Source: Limonium bicolor (Eukaryota; Streptophyta; Magnoliopsida; Caryophyllales; Plumbaginaceae). Taken from it: a stretch of 64,000 nucleotides of DNA. The DNA lies in the NCBI GenBank assembly GCA_023374045.1, contig CM041777.1, forward strand, positions 479,795,594 to 479,859,593, read 5' to 3'. This document shows, piece by piece, positions 46,442-56,735 of this stretch (positions are counted from its first letter, which is position 1; every line of letters starts with the position of its first letter). Both the position numbers and the translations under genes were made by a program. Below the pieces are notes generated by a model. That model was not told where the DNA came from. It did not search any database and saw nothing but the letters and a program-made list of their open reading frames with translations.

Positions 46442-48048
46442 GTCCTTTGGGCTCCAGGCGAATGTTTTTCTCTTTTTTCCAAAAATCTCATTAAGCGAAT
46501 CTGCTCATCGTGGAGAAAAGCATTTCCAATTTTAAAAAATTTAGAAGGATCGGAGTTCAGGGGTACCTCTCTTGGCCGTTCCGCCGGTACCACCACCTTT
46601 TCGGAGGTTTCTCCAGACATCCTTGTCCTGGCTTCTCCTTCTTCGTACTCTCGACTGGAGCCGACCTCTTTGACTACGTCTTCCTCCGGAAAATCCTCAG
46701 TAATCCGGACTTCGCACACCCTTGCTGTTTTCTGGCTTCCAGGAATGGACACCAGCTTTCCGCCCCTTGTCAAGTATTTGAGCTTGAGGTAATAGGTGCT
46801 ACAGACAGCTCCGAAAGCATTGATCCCAGGTCGCCCCAAATAGACGTTGTATCCGGACAGATCTCGCATGATATATAAGGTTATCCTTTCTGTTCTCCGA
46901 TCTTCCTTTTGGCCTAACGTCATTGTGACATCGACGCTGCCGCTGGCCTGAGCCGTGATTCCCCCAATGAATCCTCCGAAAGTAGCAGTAAACGGCTTGA
47001 CCTTTTCATCCGGGATTTCCAGCTTCCGGAACGCCGCTAGGGAAATCACGTTTGCTCCCGCTCCGCTGTCGACAAGGATGTTTCCCACCATCCTATCATT
47101 GATTTGAGCTCGAATGACGAGGGGGTCATTGTGGGGGTAGTAGACTCCCTCTTCATCTTCTTCCGTGAAGTAGATAGGTGGTAAAGGCTCTCTTCTCTGA
47201 ACTTTCTTCTCTGGTAGCTTCTCATGGACTTCGTGTACGTGCCTTTTCTTTTCTTTTGCCGTGAACGGCCCCTTTTCTGAGAATAAACCAGTTATGACCC
47301 CAAAATCGAAAGATTTGCTATGGTCTAGCTCAGGGTGATCTTCATTCCTCATGCCACCCCCGTTATGCCCGTAACGAGATCGGTTTTGATAGTCGCTGTT
47401 ATTCTTTTGCTGTTTGGGAGCTTCCTGTTTCTGCTTTTCTTGTTTCTTTCTCTGCTCATCGATTTTGTTCAGTTCTCTTGATAATGTTACACAATTGGTC
47501 GTTCTGTGGCTGTAGTGCCCGTGGAATTCACAAAACGCCAATGTGCTCTCGCCTGAGGTAGGCTTCTTCGGAGGCGGAAGATAGCCTTCCCTTACCGCAG
47601 CTGCGTACCTTCCTGGAGCGATAGTAATCACCTTTGCTCCGTACGTCGTCCTACCCCCAGAATGGGTAGGTGCGACCAGATCCTTCCCATAGGGCTTGTA
47701 CCTAGCTCCCCAAGGTTTCGGAGCGGATGTCTCCCCATAATTCGCGCCGACAGACGACGCTCCTCCCTGTCTCTTCTCATTAGGCGGCCTGAAGCTATTA
47801 GCCAGTTCTTTCGCCTTATTCTCCGCAATCTCCGATTTCAAGAAATCGTGCAGCATTTCCGCTAACTCTCCGTGAGTTTGCGGTGCTTTGGTAGCAATTT
47901 TCCCTGCCAGCCTTGGATTCGCCAATCCATTTCCGAAAGCTTTCACCAGTATCTTCTCATCCACATCGTCTATTTCAGCCACCTGTTTATGGAAGCGTTC
48001 GCTGTATTCCTTCACCGTCTCTCCCCTTCTTTGCCTAACATCCATCAA
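46402..48048 (-). CDS. gag: Element E Gag (C-terminal part) and protease
   Basis: 548 codons open. The gag domain end (MMDVRQRRGETVKEYSERF), one Tat-type zinc knuckle CEFHGHYSHRTTNC (residues 173-186), a K/Q-rich linker, then protease ILVDSGAGANVIS (DSG 327-329) with YNVYLGRPGINAF. The usual fused gag-pro-pol layout would continue into RT but for the break near 46465. Confidence 0.92.
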   Translation of the reverse strand: MMDVRQRRGETVKEYSERFHKQVAEIDDVDEKILVKAFGNGLANPRLAGKIATKAPQTHGELAEMLHDFLKSEIAENKAKELANSFRPPNEKRQGGASSVGANYGETSAPKPWGARYKPYGKDLVAPTHSGGRTTYGAKVITIAPGRYAAAVREGYLPPPKKPTSGESTLAFCEFHGHYSHRTTNCVTLSRELNKIDEQRKKQEKQKQEAPKQQKNNSDYQNRSRYGHNGGGMRNEDHPELDHSKSFDFGVITGLFSEKGPFTAKEKKRHVHEVHEKLPEKKVQRREPLPPIYFTEEDEEGVYYPHNDPLVIRAQINDRMVGNILVDSGAGANVISLAAFRKLEIPDEKVKPFTATFGGFIGGITAQASGSVDVTMTLGQKEDRRTERITLYIMRDLSGYNVYLGRPGINAFGAVCSTYYLKLKYLTRGGKLVSIPGSQKTARVCEVRITEDFPEEDVVKEVGSSREYEEGEARTRMSGETSEKVVVPAERPREVPLNSDPSKFFKIGNAFLHDEQIRLMRFLEKREKHSPGAQRTCPEWTPALSSIT

Positions 48049-48645
48049 CTCAATCGTATCCTCTGGATCTTTTTACTTGCTGCGAAGTAAAGTTGGAATT
48101 CCTCTGTAAGTTGTTTGAAACTTGAGATGGATTGAGGTTTCCGAGAAGAGATCCATTAGAGCTCTTTTGGTAAGTGTTCCGGGAAACAGATTGCAGAGTG
48201 CCTGGAACTGATCCCCTGAGTGTTCATCGCAAAGATGAACTTCTTGATATGGCGGGATCTCCAGTTCCGTCGTACTTCTCTATTGCTGGAGCGACAAAGA
48301 ACGGTGGAAGCTTCGCCTTCCCGAATGTTTTCGGTGAAGGGATACACGACATGTCGACGAGGTCTTCCTCTGCTCCTTTCGGTGGTGACTTCTCTTTCCG
48401 CTTTCGTCGCTTTTGATCCGCTTTTCGCTTTTAGATCCTCGATACATTCGCCATCTCATCGTCTTCTTCTGGTGCTCCAGATCTCTATCCGCCATTTCCT
48501 GCTGAAACCGCTCATTGATCTTTCAGCCCTTCTCATTGACTTCTTGCGCAAACTCCTCATCAGATCAGTGAGGTCTTTCCTTCGAGAATGAGCTCTCCCC
48601 GTCGCGGGCCATCTTCCCCTTCCCTTTGCTTGATCGTGGTGCCAT
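48049..48645 (-). pseudogene. gag: Element E Gag N-terminus, degraded
   Basis: ATG 48645 (MAPRSSKGKGKMARDGES) follows the PBS by about 60 nt, the expected gag start. Fragments PFTENI, IEKYDGTGDP, AMNTQGISS and AICFPEHLP appear in changing frames down to 48049, with a stop at about 48064. At least three indels are needed to explain it. Confidence 0.75.
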
Positions 48646-48702
48646 GTTTGACAAAAGACAAGAACCGTGACTCTGTGGATTTGAATCGTGGTTATCTCGC
48701 TC

Positions 48703-48721
48703 GTTCCCACAGACGGTGCCA
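48703..48721 (-). other. Element E primer binding site
   Basis: TGGCACCGTCTGTGGGAAC on the minus strand, 2 nt inside the 5' LTR. The TGGCRCCG start resembles PBS sites of other Tat-type elements; I do not assign the tRNA. Confidence 0.75.
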
Positions 48722-48723
48722 AA

Positions 48724-49184
48724 TGAGATCGTATCGAAACTCGCACTCAGACTCAGATTGCAAAGAAGCTCCAAGTATTGTATTATGAAAGCGTACCTTA
48801 TTACATAACTTATGGTTCTATTTATAGGCTCTTCTACGTGTATAACCGTTTCTGTAGCCTACATTATTCTAGAATATTCTTAGTTTACAAGGCTTTTTTG
48901 TGTAACTTCACCCTTCTTTTTGAATAATTACTCCCAACCTTCGGAGGGGTTTTGCTTCTTCTGGAGGCGAATGACTTTTAGCTCTTCGGAGAGGATCTTT
49001 GCTTTGCGTTGGAGGCGACTACTCCTCCGCAGTCTGTCTGTGGTATAGCTTCCTTGTCGTAAGAGTCCGTTCGTTGGAGTCGGAAGGGGGTTTGGTCGGA
49101 GAGAGATCCATCTGTTGTCTCCGTAGGCAGCATATACTCTTTGCTCAGCCATTTGATTACTCCGTGCGGTGGAACTCCACTTCA
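48724..49184 (-). mobile_element. Element E 5' LTR
   Basis: 461 bp copy of 38567-39033 with a few 1-3 nt deletions. Confidence 0.95.
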
Positions 49185-49189
49185 TTGAG
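49185..49189. repeat. TSD of element E, right
   Basis: TTGAG; pairs with 38562-38566. Confidence 0.9.
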
Positions 49190-50007
49190 TAATGAGTGTG
49201 TATGAGTAAATACAGAGTATTGAGCAGTGAGTATGTACAAGTATAGAACGAGTATGGAATAAAGAGTGTGTACGAGTAATGGTATGAGCATGGAGTGAGG
49301 AGTACTAAGAGTAAAGTAACGAGTAACAATAAGGAGCAGGTACGAGTAGAGTAATGAATATCGAACACCCCGAAGTAGTAACGAGTAAGTACTAATACGA
49401 ACAGTCAACTATCGAACTGTTTTCCTTAGTAGATATTGAACCTTGTATGTGAATGTAAGTATTGATGATGTATTGTGTAGTAATAGTATGTATGTATGCA
49501 TGTAAAATGAACTCCATGTATATCCGACCCAAAGTAGTCGGCGTACCGCGGTTAGCACGCGGTATATGCGAATTTCATGCGCAGCGTAAGCTGACCCCCT
49601 CGGGGACCGTTTTTAGTGTGCAGGTACCCGAAGCTGACCACCGTTCGAGAGAGTAGACGGGGACTGCTACGTAAGCATGGTATTTGTATAGTAAAATTGG
49701 TACTTGTATTGTAATGAGAATTTGGAAGCTTAAACTGTATCGGTAATTTAAGGATTGTAGTATACTCGGTATAGTATTGTAATGGAGTTGTATTGAATTA
49801 TGGATTAGTATGTAAGGGGAAGTAAAGTATTGTGTAGAACACTCGGTATGTTCATTTCATCAGACCGGTAGTATGTAGTAGTGTAGCTAGCCTTGTTAGT
49901 CACGTGGGTGACTAGCGGCATTGTACACCCGCTGTTGAGTATGTATTATCCGCTGCGAAGGTAAGTAATTGTACAGTAATGACGGTATTAGCGGTAGGGG
50001 TGTTACA
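49190..50007 (+). mobile_element. Solo LTR B, last part
   Basis: Non-coding; begins with the rest of the GAGTA-rich tract and ends GGGGTGTTACA. Shares with LTR C the GTAGTCGGCGTACC and CACGTGGGTGACTA blocks. Confidence 0.85.
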
Positions 50008-50012
50008 GCATC
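50008..50012. repeat. TSD of solo LTR B, right
   Basis: GCATC, pairs with 20871-20875. Confidence 0.9.
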
Positions 50013-51613
50013 TCTTCTCTCAGAAGGAGCTGAACATGTGACAGAGAAAATGGGTCGAGTTCTTGAAGGACTACGACATAGACCTGAGGTACAAAGAGGG
50101 CAAGGCGAATGTGGTAGCTGATGCCCTGAGCCGCAGAGCTCATTCATTGTTCACTTTAGTAGCAAACAGCAGTATGATTGATGAGATACGAGCTGCACAT
50201 GAGAGTGATCACTATATGCAGAGTATCAGGCAGAAAATGGTAGATGGTTGCTTTGAGAGGCTGAAATATGATTTCGAACTGTGCGATGATGGCATGATCC
50301 GACTGAATGGCCGTTTGTGTATTCCGGAGTCGTCTCCTGACCTGAAGGAGAAGATACTCCAGAAGGCTCATTGCTCGTCCTTATCCGTCCACCCTGGTTC
50401 GTCGAAGATGTATAAGGATTTGAAGGTTCATTTCTGGTGGAGCGGGATGAAGAAGGATGTAGCTGAGTATATAGCTAGATGCTTGACCTGTCAGAAGGTT
50501 AAGTTTGAGCATAGGAGACCCGGAGGTTTAGTGCAATCTATGCCTATTCCTTGTTGGAAGTTCGAGGACATTTCGATGGATTTCGTTGTCGGTCTCCCAC
50601 CGACTAAGGGAGGACTGAACACGATTTGGGTCATAGTGGACCGTCTGACGAAGGTGGCAAAGTTTATTGCGATGAAGGATACCTGGAACGTCCTGAAGTT
50701 AGCGGACTTGTTCCAGAAGGAGGTGATCCGGCACCATGGTGTGCCAAAGACTATTGTTTCTGATAGGGACCCTCGATTTTTGCCTAGATTCTGGGGACAG
50801 GTTCAGGAAGCCTTGGGTACAAAGTTGAAGCTTAGTACGGCGTTCCATCCACAGACCGACGGTCAGAGTGAGAGGACCATCCAGACACTGGAGGACATGC
50901 TGAGAGCATGTGCCTTAGATTTTCAGGGGAGTTGGTTAGAGCGACTACATCTGATAGAGTTCGCCTACAACAACAGCTACCACTCCTCGATACAGATGCC
51001 ACCGTTTCAGGCACTTTATGGTAGACCTTGTAGGACTCCTTTATGCTGGGATGAGGCCAGCGAGACTACGCTCCTAGGACCAGAGTACCTAGAGCAGATT
51101 AAGGAGGATGTCCTACAGATTAGAAAGAACATGAGGGCAGCTCAGGACCGGCAGAAATCTTATGCAGACACCAGAAGGAGGGACATTGAGTTCACTACCG
51201 ACGATATGGTATTCCTTAGAGTGTCACCCATGAAGGGGATATTCCGGTTTGGGCAGAAGGGCAAGTTGAGCCCAAAGTATGTTGGACCTTATGCGATTAG
51301 GGAGCGAGTGGGCCCATTAGCCTACAGACTGGATTTACCAGCAGAGCTCGGGAGGGTGCACGACGTCTTTCACATTTCACAGTTGAAGAGGTATGTGCCC
51401 CATCCATCGCACGTTTTGCAGCCAGAGACTTTAGAGTTGGACCCTGCTCTACGATATGAGGAAGTACCACTCCGCATTCTCGATACGAAGACGAGACAGA
51501 CTAGGAACAAGACCATTAGCATGGTCAAAGTTCTCTGGTCGAACCACGAGGTGGAGGAGGCTACATGGGAGTTAGAGGACTCCATGACAGCGAAGTACCC
51601 AGCACTCTTCTAG
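50013..51613 (+). CDS. pol: Element A end of RNase H, integrase and chromodomain
   Basis: Continues the RNase H frame after the insertion (FSQKEL), meets an in-frame TGA at 50039-50041 (element D has AGA there), then is open to TAG at 51611-51613. Counting from TTG 50063: RNase H tail ANVVADALSRRAH, integrase HHCC zinc site (H103, H110, C140, C143), catalytic core D173 (SMDFVVGLP), D234 (IVSDRD), E270 (QSERTIQ), GPY/F-like segment (KYVGPYAIRERVG) and a C-terminal chromodomain (VKVLWSNHEVEEATWE). The chromodomain places it in the chromoviruses and is thought to guide insertion to heterochromatin. Apart from the TGA this part is intact. Confidence 0.95.
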
Positions 51614-52043
51614 TAGTAGCTGTGTTACTTGTACGGGTTCGTGGTCAAACCCTTTTTAAGGGGGGTAGACACCACTTGGCTTGCGCACATGTTGTGCATT
51701 AGGTCTTATTTTTGTGTTGTGTTTTGTTGGTATGCTGCGACATACATGTTGTTTGGAAGATTTTATGTATGATACATGTTATGTATGTGCCTTAGTGCAC
51801 CTGGTTGAATATATACATAGTACCGCTGAGTACTTTTGATTGATGAGTTGGATGTGCACCTTGTCTAGTGCTGTGATATGAATGAGTTATATATCATGAG
51901 TTTGACTATTTAATATATGTTGTATGTATAGACTAGGTCTAAACCTAGTGGGAGTTACTCCCTAGCAATGGACTGTTTGGTTACTTAGTGGAACTTGATT
52001 CCTTAGGTGAACTGTAGAGGATTAAGGACTTCGGGACGAAGCC
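51614..52043 (+). other. Element A 3' untranslated region
   Basis: About 430 nt between pol stop and the 3' polypurine tract. It starts with a second polypurine tract (51653-51670). No ORF. The phrase AACCTAGTGGGA near 51954 recurs in element C at about 62909, which helps to align C's 3' UTR. Confidence 0.7.
51653..51670 (+). other. Internal polypurine tract of element A
   Basis: TTTTTAAGGGGGGTAGAC, identical over 18 nt to the 3' tract at 52044-52061 but about 390 nt upstream, 40 nt after the pol stop. It may act as a second plus-strand primer site. Confidence 0.75.
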
Positions 52044-52061
52044 TTTTTAAGGGGGGTAGAC
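52044..52061 (+). other. 3' polypurine tract of element A
   Basis: TTTTTAAGGGGGGTAGAC directly before the 3' LTR terminus TGAAATACCCC; expected plus-strand primer. Confidence 0.9.
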
Positions 52062-55000
52062 TGAAATACCCCTAATATTTAAAATATAATTAAATGATCT
52101 ATTAATGATCTAAGATGATTATTAAACATCTAAATATTATTGGGGAACAATCTAAAAGATCTCAACAAGGCAAAACACGCCTTAAGATCGGTAAAGCCAA
52201 AAATGTGCTTTAAGACACCATAAAGATTGTATAACCTCAAATAGGATCCAAAGTGGATTCCTAAGTATTATAATGAAGTAAGGAACACAACAAAACCGTT
52301 CTCAAGGAGAACTAAGCTCAGGAACACCCTGTGACACAAAAATGTGCGCTAAAACTCCTTAAAGCACGTTTTTGTGAGATTGCCTTTTAAATTGATTTTT
52401 AATGGGCTTAAAAATTATAATTATCCTTAAATATGATATATAATCATATTATATCATATTAGGAATTTAATTCCAGAAATTTACGAATTTTTACAAATTT
52501 AATATTAAAATATTAATAAAACCCTAAAGTGGGGCCCGCATGAGTCAAATTGACCAAGTATGGTCAATGGTCAATTAATTGACCCCTTTGGACCATGGAG
52601 GCCGGCTGCAATAAGAGAGGAGGCAGCATAAGTCATTAATTGACAATAATTCCTACCTAATGTTCAATTTGCAATAGTAACTTTACTTTTTTTCAAATTA
52701 ATCAAGCTTTTCCACTCATTCCTCCTTCCTTGTCCGATTCCACCCTGCCCAGCCGAGTTCTCCTTCTTCCTTGGAGCTCTCAAGACTTGTTCTTGAGCTT
52801 GGAAGACAAACCTAGCTCCTACGCTCCTAATGTAAGTGTTTTAATGTCATTTTTAGCTCTTTTTCTTCATCTCTTCACTACCAACACCTAGATTTCGTGG
52901 CTCATCAATTCCTATGGCTTATTCTCAGTGTTCTAAGGTTAGAACAAGAGCTAAACTCGGTTGAGACCAGTAGAGGGACCAAGGTTGTTCAAATCTACAA
53001 TTTAAGGTAAAAACATACCTTAAGAACTTCCACTCTCCATGCGGTTTCTTTCTTCTGTTTTTTATGAGTTTATACACTCATAATCTTCATATTTACATAC
53101 TCATTCAGTTGGTTAGCCATTTGGAGCAAGGGTGACCAAGATCCAAGAGAAATACTCTCTTTTAAGGCATTTTTCCAAGGTAAAACCTAATAACAAGGTA
53201 GTATTTCGAGATCTAGCTATTTCCTATGTTAATATGGTGGATCTAACACCTTGTGGTGTGTTTGGTTCAGGTCAAAACCACCTATAACTTCCCTTGCATT
53301 TTTAAGGTGATTTTCGCCTTAAATCTTACATTAATTATTCCTTATGGTTAAGCTCAAGCTTGGAGTGTAACCATATCTTGTTTTTGTGTATTAAACATGT
53401 CTAAATCATGTGGTGATTTATCCTACAAGTGGCCGAGAGAATACAAGGATTAATCAAGGTATAAACACCTTAAACTTATGATTTTTGTAATTTTTAAGCA
53501 TATATAAACATATGGCCGAGAGTGAATATATATATATATAGGTCATATTGACCTAAAAATGGAAAAAAATGGCTAAGATAAATTAAGCTAGTCATTTAAG
53601 GGATTTAATTAACATAATGGTCAAATTATGACATTATGTGGAAAAATAATTAAACCTAAGTGAGGCCGAATATATATGCTATATTTTGAGACATTTATTG
53701 TGTAATTTATTTTGCAAGTTCAAGGTTGTAATAAGGCCATGTCATTAGGCCATTTTAATTTAAGTTTATAAGCTATTTAGTTTTATTTATGCTTATAATT
53801 AAAGTTGGGGCCAATTCGTAATTATTAAGGAATTAGAAAGCCGTGGGCTTAATTTAGAGCAATTTAGGGGTTTAAATGAATTTAATAAAAATAATAACAC
53901 TTTATAAAGTTTTGGGTCAAAATTGTAAAAATAGAAAAGTATAGGTTATAAATAGTGAATACCAAAAAATTGGTTCCCATTTGGTATTAGGAGTCAAAGT
54001 TGACTATATAGGAGACTTTGACCAAGTTTAGGAAATTTAAGAAATTAAAATACTACCTTATAATAAGATACTTATTAAATTGTAAAAGATTTATAAGTCT
54101 TGGGGTAGTAACGTAATTACCGAAACTTAAGGGTGCTAAATGGAGTTTAGTAAAGTCCTTTGGTTAAATTTGGAGTCCATATGAATTATATAAGTATAAC
54201 ATATGATATTTTATAACATTGTTACAAATAGGTAACAAATGTATAGAAACCGAGAATTAAAAGGAGTATAAGGTTAGGAATAATATTTATAACCTTTTGG
54301 TATAGTTTGGTAATTTTTGGAATGGTATATAAGGTTTTATAAAGATATATGTATAATATATAGTTTAATGGATTAGAAAACTATTATTATAAATTGGAAT
54401 TGAATTGTGAGTTTATATGAAGTTTAGTGGTTATAAGTAAAGCCGAAAATACTAAGGGCTGTTTGTATTGTAAAACAAATATAACTATAGGTTATAATTG
54501 TTTTAATGATTTAAATGTCATAGATATGTTATATAACTATAAGATGACATTATATTAATTAGTGGTGGATTTTGTAAATATTTAAGAACTAGGTGCTGTT
54601 CGAAATATTAACATTTTTAAATGGAATTTATAATTGGTTTTTAATGTTATAAGAGTTATAACAGTTATAATATAAGAGAGATTCATTAAAAAGAATGAAT
54701 ATAGATTATAAGACTTACCATATAATAAATAGTTCCATAATACCACACATATAAATAAATATATGTAATGGTGTAGAAAATGTGAAGTGGTTCATAATTA
54801 TAAATTATCATGATTAAAATGATAATAGATAAGGAGAAAAGAATTATAGACATTAGATAAGGAAATTCTAATGAAAAGAGAGTGTACATGTGATATAAGA
54901 ATTCATGTAATTAAAGTATAGTTTACAAACGAATTATACCACATTGGTTTTTTTTTAAAAAAAAAGAGACAAACCTTAGAAAAAATAAATACTAAGATGC

Positions 55001-56730
55001 ATAGTGCATGACAAAGGATTACCACATAATAATGAAACACAACTGTATGATGTACAAACAACATTAAGTTACATGCGATAACAAGTTTACAACAACTATA
55101 CTAATATACAAACAGACTACGCAGTAATATAACACCTTTTCCCAATCTCGAGTTAAACCTAAAACCGACAACATTGATAGTTAAAACGGGGGGTTAACCG
55201 GGAGGTGTTAGTGACGGTACGGGGTACCGTAGAATTGTTTGTTATACGGTATGCTAATCAGTAGCAATATGTATTGTTTAGATTGTTAGAGACTACACAA
55301 GAGCATAGGATCTTGCTGATTCATACTCCACCGTAATACATCGGGGTGAACGGTATGTTGTTATGTGTCTCTGATTGTCTCTGAGGGCTTCCTCAGTTCA
55401 GACTTCTGTGTGATCTGTGATAAGATTGTTTGTCTGAATGTTTAATTAAATATGCATGAACTGTATATTTATAGCTGCTCATTTATTTAGTATTTACTGT
55501 TGTTGAGTTAACAGTACCGGTTCGTATATATGAACCAATATATATAAACGAACTAGCGGCTATGGTGCTATCTTATATGAAATATAAGGATCGTCAGAAA
55601 ACGTTGTAGCACTAGGATAATAAGATATACATATTATCCGAGACTTTTATACGGAGCATTGGCCTTTCTATACGCCGCTCTCGTATCTAACACTGGATCC
55701 CGAGTTTACAGACTCCGGATTGGACTAATGACCTTGGTCTGCTGTGTTAGTAAAATTTGGTAATGCGATGCGATGGAATAAATAATTAATTAAGGATGGA
55801 AAGTAAAGCCAAGAGGATGTGGCTCTTGGTGCGCGCTGTGATCACAAAAACGATACCAGGATGTCCGCGTACGGGTCCGCAAGTATCAAGAAAATTTCCC
55901 GTGAGCTAGAATGGCTCGTTGGTCGGAGACTCTACCGTTGGAGTGGCTACTGCCGTGGGTGACCCGCCATAATATATGGGTACTAGAGACATGTCGTTCT
56001 AATGAGACATCGTCACTAGGTATAACTGAACAAATAATACAGTTGAGAATTATACAGTGGCGAAAGATATTGGTTTCTATACCATGGACGAGAATTAATA
56101 CTTGTTTATCACTCTCGTTGTTTCGCTTGGTTGTTCATTGGTTATACTTGTGGTTATATTATGCGTGATGATGGTTGTGTTTATTGTATGGATGTTACTG
56201 TTAATTGTTTTTACAGTTTTAAATATTAAAACGGTATTGCATGTAATGAACCTCATGCTCTCGACCAAGTAATTGAGGGGTCTTTGGGGGCATGACGGGG
56301 CATGTGATGACATACTCAGCAGGGGCTGATTCCATACCACAAACCATCTTTATTTCAGGTGATTAGCTGGTGGGTCGCAGCGAGGTGACCATTGTGATAG
56401 TACGGTTGATTTAGACTTGGTACGGTGTGATACTCAGGTTATTTTGGACTCGGGTAGTGTAACCGAGGTGTATTTGGTTTAGATGCTCACGGTCTGTAAT
56501 AATTGTTGATGTTAGTTTTGTTTAAGTTGTTTAAGTTCTACTATCTATCTCTTGTGGTCACTGCGGGAATACGTTTCGCAAGTTGATTATCAGGTAAATC
56601 GTTATCACCCGTATGGGCGCGTGATAACAGTGACACCATTAGGACGATAGTTTATTATTTACCGCTGTGAGATATTATTATGCACGACAGCTATAGAATT
56701 ATTAAGAGCCGAATTAGTAGGGGTGTTACA
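52062..56730 (+). mobile_element. Element A 3' LTR
   Basis: 4669 bp, same termini as the 5' LTR. The last ~900 bp (55800-56730) differ from 15400-16311 by only a handful of substitutions, while the AT-rich middle carries many small indels. Confidence 0.95.
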
Positions 56731-56735
56731 CTAAT
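56731..56735. repeat. TSD of element A, right
   Basis: CTAAT after GGGGTGTTACA; LTR C resumes from here. Confidence 0.9.

Larger units (their letters stand above)
38567..49184 (-). mobile_element. Element E: Tat-lineage Ty3/gypsy with antisense ORF, full length
   Basis: Minus-strand element of 10,618 bp inserted in solo LTR B, flanked by TTGAG (38562-38566 and 49185-49189). LTRs are short: 38567-39033 (467 bp) and 48724-49184 (461 bp), TGAGATCGTA to CTCCACTTCA, nearly identical apart from small deletions. Order on its coding strand: 5' LTR, PBS, gag, protease, RT, RNase H, second archaeal-type RNase H, integrase without chromodomain, then a multi-exon ORF on the opposite strand before the 3' LTR. 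The second RNase H plus antisense ORF are hallmarks of the Tat lineage. Confidence 0.95.
20876..50007 (+). mobile_element. Solo LTR B (family of C), itself containing elements D and E
   Basis: Starts TGAAATACCC at 20876 and ends GGGGTGTTACA at 50007, flanked by GCATC (20871-20875 and 50008-50012). After removing D and E with one TSD copy each, the three parts (20876-22278, 36511-38566, 49190-50007) join to about 4277 bp. No PBS, internal region or second LTR remains, so it is a solo LTR. It matches LTR C throughout, including the last 150 bp (CTTGTTAGTCACGTGGGTGA). It interrupts the RNase H coding region of A. Confidence 0.9.
11699..56730 (+). mobile_element. Element A: Tekay/Del-like chromovirus carrying an AlkB exon, interrupted
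   Basis: Full-length Ty3/gypsy element. Its order is 5' LTR 11699-16311, PBS 16316-16327, split gag 16489-18046, AlkB exon 18172-18909, protease from 19030, RT-RNase H to 20875, [solo LTR B with D and E inside, 20876-50007], rest of RNase H, integrase and chromodomain to 51613, polypurine tract 52044-52061, 3' LTR 52062-56730. It sits inside the left LTR of C and is flanked by CTAAT (11694-11698 and 56731-56735). Removing the nested insertion leaves about 15.9 kb. One frameshift between protease and RT, one in AlkB and one in-frame TGA near 50039 mean this copy is probably not autonomous as written. Confidence 0.95.

Noticed and set aside
46409..46878. Plus-strand ORFs of 120-130 codons over E's protease
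   Set aside because: Antisense shadows of the gag-protease frame.
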